Positions 7,562 to 12,182 of a DNA stretch of 12,182 nucleotides are shown here, piece by piece. The DNA comes from Bacteroidales bacterium (GTDB taxonomy: Bacteria > Bacteroidota > Bacteroidia > Bacteroidales > F082). Numbering within the stretch: the stretch's first letter is position 1; each line of letters starts with the position of its first letter. The notes below the pieces were generated by a model, which searched no databases, was not told where the DNA came from, and was given only the letters and a program-made list of their open reading frames with translations. The DNA lies in the NCBI GenBank assembly GCA_900771045.1, contig CAAGMM010000329.1:1-12182 (forward strand), given 5' to 3'. The position numbers and the translations under genes are program-made.

Positions 7562-10500
7562 ATGCAAAACAAGGGAGTTATCAAGCTTTTGGCAGTTGTT
7601 TTGGCTGTTTTGTGCCTCTATCAGCTTTCTTTCACGTTCCTTACGGGAAGGGTTGAGAAAAAGGCAAAAGCCTATGCCACAAGCGAAGAAGCCGAACAGA
7701 CAGCGAAGGCTTTGACAGAAGGCAAAGAGAGTTTGTACAACGTGGTACTCGACTCAGTGCAGAGTGCGCGTGAGACGTATTATCTTGACTCGATGGGAAG
7801 CGTCAAGGTTTATCCGATCCTCGGCCACAACTACCGCGAAGCCAAGGAACAGGAAATCAACATGGGCCTCGACCTGAAAGGCGGTATGAACGTTATGATG
7901 GAAATCTCAGTTCCTGACATCATTACGGCCCTCGCAGGTCCCAACAAGAATGACGCGACGTTTGTCGAAGCCGTCAGAAAGGCTAACGAGCAGCACCTCA
8001 ACAGTCAACGCGACTTTGTCGACCTCTTCGGAGACGCCTACAAAGAGCTTGACCCCAACGCGAAACTCGCGGCCATCTTCCTTTATGAGTTCAAAGACAA
8101 GGGCATATCAGTCAACTCGACTAACGAGGAAGTCCTTGAAGTCATCAAAGAAGAAGCCAACAGCGCCATCGACCGTTCTTTCCAGATCCTAAGGACGCGT
8201 ATCGACCGTTTCGGCGTCGCCCAGCCCAACATCCAGAAACTTGAAAACTCAGGCAGAATCCTCATCGAGCTTCCCGGCATCAAAGACCCGAAGCGTGTCC
8301 GCAAACTCCTTCAGGGGACGGCGCAACTCGAGTTCTGGGAGACTTACAACTTCAACGAGGTCTGCCAGTATTTCGATGCCGCCAACAGCCGTATCGCCGA
8401 GATAAACAAGGCGGAGAAAGCTCAGAAAGAAGAACCCGCCGCCGTGGAAAATGAAGCCGTGACAGACAGCACCGACCTTATAGCGAGACTTAGCGAGACT
8501 GATTCCGTCAACGACGAGCAGTCGTTAGCCGCCACTGCCCCACTCTACAGCATCCTCTCACCCTCATACTATAATCAAGGTAGCGGCGTACAGCCTGCAC
8601 AGTCCGCCCGCGTGGGTATCGCCCTCGTGAAAGACACGGCCAACGTCAACAGGATGCTCAAACAGGTCAAATCGATATTCCCGCGCGACATGAAACTCGC
8701 ATGGAGCGTCAAACCGTCGAAATACGGCAACGGCGACAACGCAGTGGAATATATCGACCTCGTGGCACTCAAAGCCAACCAGGGCAAACCCTCTATGGAC
8801 GGCGGCGTTGTCGTTGACGCACGCCAGGACTACGACCCCAACGGACGCGTCGAAGTCACAATCCAGATGAACAGCGAAGGCGCCAAGATATGGAAACGCC
8901 TCACCGGCGACAACATCGGCCGTCAGGTGGCAATCGTCCTCGACGACTACGTTTATTCATATCCCGTCGTCAACGACGAAATCGGAGGCGGACGCTCAAG
9001 CATCTCCGGCGGTGATATGACAGTCGAAGAAGCGCAAGACCTCGCCAACATCCTCAAGGCCGGTAAGCTTCTCGCCCCGGCAAGAATACTTGAAGAGAAC
9101 GTCGTCGGTCCTTCACTCGGACAAGAAGCCATCAATTCGGGACTCTGGTCAATGGTTATCGCATTCTGCCTCGTCCTCGTCTATATGCTGTTCTTCTACC
9201 AGAAAGCCGGTTTCGCCGCCGATGTCGCACTTTTGGTCAACATCTTCTTCCTTTTCGGCGTTCTCGCGTCTTTCGGAACAGTCCTCACACTCCCCGGTAT
9301 CGCGGGTATCGTCCTTACGCTCGGTATGGCTGTTGACTCCAACGTCATTATCTTCGAGCGCATCAAGGAGGAACTGATGGCTGGCAAAGGCATTCACACC
9401 GCCATTGCGGACGGTTACTCAAATGCTTATTCGGCCATCCTCGACGGTCAGATAACGACCTTCCTCACCGGTTTCATCCTCTTCGAATTCGGCACAGGCC
9501 CCGTCCAAGGTTTCGCAACAACGCTGATGATCGGTATCTGCACCTCACTCTTCACTTCGATCTTCATCAGCCGTCTCATATTCGAAGGCTGGCTCAAGAA
9601 AGGAAAGAACATCAACTTCTCCTCAAAACTCACAGCCAACTTCCTGAAGCACACCACATTCGACTTCATCGGATTCTCGAAGGTCGCATTCGTCATCGCC
9701 GGCGCGTTCATCGTCCTAAGCTTCGGCTCACTCGCCTACCGCGGACTCAACCTCGGCATAGACTTCAAGGGAGGACGTAACTATGTCGTCCGTTTCGACA
9801 AGGATGTCAACGTGGAACAGGTTCGTGACGCACTCGCCACCGTTGCCGAGTTCGAGAACGAGATGCCCGAAGTCAAGACTTACGGCCCTGCCCGTCAGGT
9901 CAAGATAACGACGAAATATGAAATCGAAAGCAACGACCCCGAAATCGACGCCAAGATTCAGAATATGCTCTACACCGGTCTCAAAGGCCTCTACAACAAG
10001 GATTTGACCTACGACCAGTTCACATCCGACAGCGACAAGAGCGATTTGATGCTCGGAATCATGAGCTCTCAGAAAGTCGGTGCGACCATCGCCGACGACG
10101 TAACGAGGAAAGCCGTCTTTGCCGTCATCATCTCACTCGTGGTGATATTCATCTACATCGCCATCCGTTTCAAGAGATGGCAGTATGGTCTGTCGTCCAT
10201 CATCGCCCTTGCGCACGACACGATTCTCGTCATCGGTATGTATTCGTTGTTCTACAACATTTTACCGTTCAGCATGGAAGTTGACCAGTCGTTCATCGCT
10301 GCGGTTTTGACCATCATCGGTTACTCCATCAACAACACGGTGGTTATCTTCGACCGTATCCGTGAAAACGTCACGTTGTTCCCGAAGAAGGGATGGAAGG
10401 AGCGCATCAACAGCGGTGTCAACAGCACGTTGCTTCGTACCATCAACTCATCAGGTTCGACCATCGTCGTGTTGCTCGCCATCTTCATCTTCGGCGGCGA

Positions 10501-10654
10501 GACCATCCGCGGCTTCGTCTTCGCATTGCTCGTCGGTATGTTTGCCGGTACCTACTCCTCATTATTCATTGCCTCGCCTATAGCCTACATGCTGTTCAAA
10601 GGCAAGAAATATGATGAGAAACTGATCGAATCAGGCGACAAGAAGAAGAAATAA
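7562..10654 (+). CDS. secDF: Protein translocase subunit SecDF (SecD-SecF fusion)
   Basis: Inner-membrane accessory of the SecYEG translocon that uses the proton gradient to pull exported proteins across the membrane. The 1030-residue chain joins SecD and SecF, as is usual in Bacteroidota. SecD half: first membrane helix (6-27), GLDLKGG motif (D104), the periplasmic P1 head, then helices from about 528, including the conserved GMAVDSNVIIFERI with D592. SecF half: a helix from about 705, GIDFKGG (D734), a second periplasmic domain, and NNTVVIFDRIREN (D931, R932) in the late helices. D592 lies in the segment that holds the proton-relay aspartate in studied SecDF. A variable, Glu/Ala/Ser-rich linker (about 285-335) sits inside P1. 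The Lys-rich tail is cytoplasmic. A probable own promoter precedes the gene and a strong terminator follows. Its codon use is rich in GGT and CGT, unlike murA. Confidence 0.97.
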   Translation: MQNKGVIKLLAVVLAVLCLYQLSFTFLTGRVEKKAKAYATSEEAEQTAKALTEGKESLYNVVLDSVQSARETYYLDSMGSVKVYPILGHNYREAKEQEINMGLDLKGGMNVMMEISVPDIITALAGPNKNDATFVEAVRKANEQHLNSQRDFVDLFGDAYKELDPNAKLAAIFLYEFKDKGISVNSTNEEVLEVIKEEANSAIDRSFQILRTRIDRFGVAQPNIQKLENSGRILIELPGIKDPKRVRKLLQGTAQLEFWETYNFNEVCQYFDAANSRIAEINKAEKAQKEEPAAVENEAVTDSTDLIARLSETDSVNDEQSLAATAPLYSILSPSYYNQGSGVQPAQSARVGIALVKDTANVNRMLKQVKSIFPRDMKLAWSVKPSKYGNGDNAVEYIDLVALKANQGKPSMDGGVVVDARQDYDPNGRVEVTIQMNSEGAKIWKRLTGDNIGRQVAIVLDDYVYSYPVVNDEIGGGRSSISGGDMTVEEAQDLANILKAGKLLAPARILEENVVGPSLGQEAINSGLWSMVIAFCLVLVYMLFFYQKAGFAADVALLVNIFFLFGVLASFGTVLTLPGIAGIVLTLGMAVDSNVIIFERIKEELMAGKGIHTAIADGYSNAYSAILDGQITTFLTGFILFEFGTGPVQGFATTLMIGICTSLFTSIFISRLIFEGWLKKGKNINFSSKLTANFLKHTTFDFIGFSKVAFVIAGAFIVLSFGSLAYRGLNLGIDFKGGRNYVVRFDKDVNVEQVRDALATVAEFENEMPEVKTYGPARQVKITTKYEIESNDPEIDAKIQNMLYTGLKGLYNKDLTYDQFTSDSDKSDLMLGIMSSQKVGATIADDVTRKAVFAVIISLVVIFIYIAIRFKRWQYGLSSIIALAHDTILVIGMYSLFYNILPFSMEVDQSFIAAVLTIIGYSINNTVVIFDRIRENVTLFPKKGWKERINSGVNSTLLRTINSSGSTIVVLLAIFIFGGETIRGFVFALLVGMFAGTYSSLFIASPIAYMLFKGKKYDEKLIESGDKKKK
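8481..8500 (+). repeat. Perfect 10-bp tandem duplication inside secDF
   Basis: TAGCGAGACT occurs twice back to back (8481-8490 and 8491-8500). Because 10 is not a multiple of 3, the two copies are read in different frames, giving the peptide ARLSET. The repeat lies in the low-complexity linker of the SecD periplasmic domain, where length and sequence changes are likely to be tolerated. It may be a slippage or duplication scar, or chance. Confidence 0.85.
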
Positions 10655-10668
10655 TTCCAAATTGGAAT
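10654..10668. repeat. 15-bp palindrome at the secDF stop codon
   Basis: ATTCCAA (10654-10660) and TTGGAAT (10662-10668) form a perfect dyad around a single central A, starting on the last base of the secDF stop. A one-base loop cannot fold well as RNA, so if it has a role it is more likely a protein-binding site on DNA. It could also be chance in AT-rich sequence. Confidence 0.5.
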
Positions 10669-10671
10669 AAG

Positions 10672-10716
10672 TAAAATGAGTTTCGGCGCGATTTCATCGC
10701 GCCAAAACTCGTTTTA
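10672..10716 (+). terminator. Strong intrinsic terminator after secDF
   Basis: A long hairpin with core arms GGCGCGA (10685-10691) and TCGCGCC (10697-10703) around the loop TTTCA. One C/A mismatch (10684/10704) separates the core from outer arms GAGTTT (10678-10683) and AAACTC (10705-10710). After one T-G wobble, TAAAA (10672-10676) pairs with TTTTA (10712-10716). The GC-rich core with an A-tract before it and a T-tract after it is the classic form, and the near symmetry could let it act in both directions. It separates secDF from the WYL-exonuclease unit. Confidence 0.85.
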
Positions 10717-10779
10717 TGCCCATCTACTTTCGACCTATACGCAAAATAAAAAACGCAACTTATGCCCACAACGGGCATA
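10715..10779. promoter_or_regulatory. Three TATGCCC copies forming a candidate operator upstream of the WYL gene
   Basis: TATGCCC occurs at 10715-10721 and 10761-10767 in direct orientation (the shared sequence extends to TTATGCCCA), and its reverse complement GGGCATA at 10773-10779. The last two make a perfect 7-bp dyad with a 5-base spacer (ACAAC). The dyad ends 9 bases before the -7 box of the putative WYL promoter, so a protein bound there would cover the -33 region. Regulation by the WYL protein itself is inference. The dyad could also fold as RNA, but it lies upstream of the expected transcription start. Confidence 0.5.
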
Positions 10780-10788
10780 TATATTCGC

Positions 10789-10796
10789 TATATTTG
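10789..10796 (+). promoter_or_regulatory. Putative Bacteroidota -7 promoter box upstream of the WYL gene
   Basis: TATATTTG matches the TAnnTTTG consensus exactly and lies 29 bases before the WYL start codon, so the leader would be short (start near 10803). No clear -33 TTTG is seen. That region is occupied by the TATGCCC dyad, which would fit a promoter that depends on or is blocked by a regulator. Confidence 0.5.
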
Positions 10797-10825
10797 CAAT
10801 CTGAATTGTAACAAACAGATAAGTC

Positions 10826-11743
10826 ATGCCGCTGAATCAGACCAATAAACTCGTGTGGATAGCAAACACCATACATTCCGCCCGCAAGATAACATTTGAA
10901 GAGCTCAACAGCAGATGGATTGAAGACGATGACATCAGCCGAGGCAAACCGATGCTGAAACGCACCTTCATCAAATGGAAGTGGGCGATTCTTGACACTT
11001 TCGGCTTGAACATTGAATGCGAAAGAACAGCACCTTACAGATATTACATTGATAACGATGAAGATTTGAGGCAGGGAAACATCGAAAACTGGCTGTTAAA
11101 CACGTACTCTGTCAGCAATTCGCTCAGCGGAAGCAAATCTATTAAGGACAGAATTATTCTTGAAGATGTGCCGAGCGGACGAGAATATTTAGACCCCATC
11201 ATCAATGCGATGAAGAAGAACCGTTTCATTCACATTGTCTATTACAACTATTGGCGTGAAGACGAGAAGGAGCATTACCTCATGCCATTGTGTGTGAAGC
11301 TTTTCCGGCAGCGATGGTACATGGTCGGACGGAAATGGCCTGCCAACGAAGACCTCGTGTTTTGCCTCGACCGCATCCGCGATTTCCGGCTGTCGAGCCA
11401 CTCATTCGAGTATCCAGAGGATTTCAAGCCGAAAGAGTTTTTCGACGGCTGCTTCGGCGTCATCACCGAAAAGAGCTGCAAGATTGAGGATGTGGTGCTG
11501 AAAGTCAGCGCCGGACAGGCCAACTACCTCCGCGACCTGCCGATGATGCCAGGCGAAGCCCAGCAGGAAACGGAACGGACCGACGGATACAGCATCTTCA
11601 AACTGCGTGTGCGCCCCACTTTCGATTTCCAGCAGGAACTACTCTGGAACCGCGACGAGATGGAAGTGCTCGAACCGCTTTGGCTGCGCAAGGAAATGGC
11701 CGGGATCATTAAGAGAATGTGGAATAAATATAAGGAGGAATAA
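10826..11743 (+). CDS. WYL-domain transcriptional regulator
   Basis: A 305-residue probable DNA-binding regulator. The N-terminal ~95 residues look like a winged-helix domain (KLVWIANTIHSARKITFEEL, then LKRTFIKWKWAI and FGLNIEC), though I judge this from pattern only. The WYL domain runs from about residue 125 to 205, with RWYMVGR at 163-169 standing where the W-Y-L motif normally sits (Met replaces Leu) and LDRIRDF following. The C-terminal ~85 residues fit the WCX extension, ending in ELLWNRDEMEVLEPLWLRKE. WYL domains are thought to sense ligands, in several cases nucleic acid or nucleotide signals, and such proteins (PafBC, BrxR, CapW) regulate DNA-damage or phage-defence genes. It has its own putative promoter and operator-like dyad, and the exonuclease gene follows after 2 bases, so the two form an operon. 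The signal and target are unknown. Confidence 0.9.
   Translation: MPLNQTNKLVWIANTIHSARKITFEELNSRWIEDDDISRGKPMLKRTFIKWKWAILDTFGLNIECERTAPYRYYIDNDEDLRQGNIENWLLNTYSVSNSLSGSKSIKDRIILEDVPSGREYLDPIINAMKKNRFIHIVYYNYWREDEKEHYLMPLCVKLFRQRWYMVGRKWPANEDLVFCLDRIRDFRLSSHSFEYPEDFKPKEFFDGCFGVITEKSCKIEDVVLKVSAGQANYLRDLPMMPGEAQQETERTDGYSIFKLRVRPTFDFQQELLWNRDEMEVLEPLWLRKEMAGIIKRMWNKYKEE
11732..11738 (+). promoter_or_regulatory. Strong Shine-Dalgarno sequence before the exonuclease gene
   Basis: AAGGAGG lies 7 bases before the ATG at 11746, an ideal spacing. Genes in this phylum rarely use such sites and the other starts in this window lack one. The bases also encode the last residues of the WYL protein (Lys-Glu-Glu), so the match may be partly a by-product of coding. 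Confidence 0.5.
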
Positions 11744-11745
11744 CA

Positions 11746-12182
11746 ATGAAAGACTTTGCAGCCATAGATTTTGAGACCGCCAACTGCGAGCGTTCATCGG
11801 TTTGTTCGGTTGGTGTCGTCATCGTGCGCAATGGAGAGATTGTCGATAGGTTTTATTCGCTCATCAAGCCCGAGCCGGAGTATTACAACTACTGGTGTAC
11901 CCAAGTGCATGGACTGACTGCCCAGGACACAGACAAGGCTCCTATATTCCCTGACGTTTGGAAACAGGTAGAACCACTCATAGAAGGACTTCCACTCGTA
12001 GCTCATAACAAGGCATTCGACGAGAGTTGCCTGAAAGCTGCATTCCGTGTCTATCAGATGGATTATCCCGATTATGAGTTTTATTGCACCTGCATCGCTT
12101 CGCGCAAGGTCTGGCCCGGCGGCCATCACAACCTCGACATCATCGCCGAGCGTTGCGGCTACGACTTGCAGAACCATCACCA
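11746..12182 (+). CDS. DEDDh-family 3'-5' exonuclease (DNA polymerase III epsilon-like), N-terminal part
   Basis: The first 145 residues of an RNase T/DnaQ-fold exonuclease; the 3' end lies outside the window. Exo motif I is FAAIDFETA with metal ligands D8 and E10. Motif II is LVAHNKAFDESCL with D92. The visible end, LQNHH at 141-145, leads into motif III, where the family has HHxAxxDA; the catalytic His is at or just past the edge and the final Asp is not visible. FYCTCIASRKVWPG and HNLDIIAERCGY are typical of the stand-alone epsilon-like exonucleases rather than of the replicative proofreading subunit. It starts 2 bases after the WYL stop codon, so the regulator and nuclease are co-translated. 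It probably trims single-stranded or damaged DNA, but RNA cannot be excluded. Any C-terminal BRCT or helicase extension would be off the window. Confidence 0.9.
   Translation, partial: MKDFAAIDFETANCERSSVCSVGVVIVRNGEIVDRFYSLIKPEPEYYNYWCTQVHGLTAQDTDKAPIFPDVWKQVEPLIEGLPLVAHNKAFDESCLKAAFRVYQMDYPDYEFYCTCIASRKVWPGGHHNLDIIAERCGYDLQNHH

Noticed and set aside
11794..12180. Minus-strand open frame of 128 residues opposite the exonuclease
   Set aside because: The plus strand has clear exonuclease motifs I and II; the antisense frame has no recognisable features.

Overview
The window looks like a chromosomal segment from a member of the Bacteroidota, most likely order Bacteroidales. This rests on a DUF4290 gene directly upstream of murA, a grpE-dnaJ pair followed by an ABC-2 exporter, a fused single-chain SecDF, start sites that mostly lack Shine-Dalgarno sequences, and two TAnnTTTG promoter -7 boxes. 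All recognised genes lie on the + strand and coding density is high.

Positions 1-3338 hold the C-terminal part of a UvrD/PcrA-type helicase (cut by the window start), a DUF4290 protein whose start codon overlaps the helicase stop by one base, and murA. MurA carries Asp instead of Cys at the catalytic-loop position, which predicts fosfomycin insensitivity. Positions 3431-7423 hold grpE and dnaJ (co-chaperones of DnaK, which is not in the window), then an ABC-2 exporter ATPase and its permease, tightly spaced. A weak hairpin and a 138-bp AT-rich gap with a good -7 box precede secDF (7562-10654), the proton-driven accessory motor of Sec export. secDF differs clearly from murA in codon choice, with many GGT and CGT codons.

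secDF ends at a strong hairpin terminator (10672-10716). The 171-bp gap after it holds a 15-bp palindrome, three copies of TATGCCC (two of them forming a perfect dyad), and a TATATTTG -7 box. It leads into a two-gene unit: a WYL-domain regulator and a DEDDh-family 3'-5' exonuclease cut by the window end. This last block is the accessory-looking part of the window. The rest is housekeeping: DNA repair, cell-wall precursor synthesis, protein folding, export and membrane transport. I saw no tRNA, rRNA, CRISPR array, insertion sequence or attachment site.
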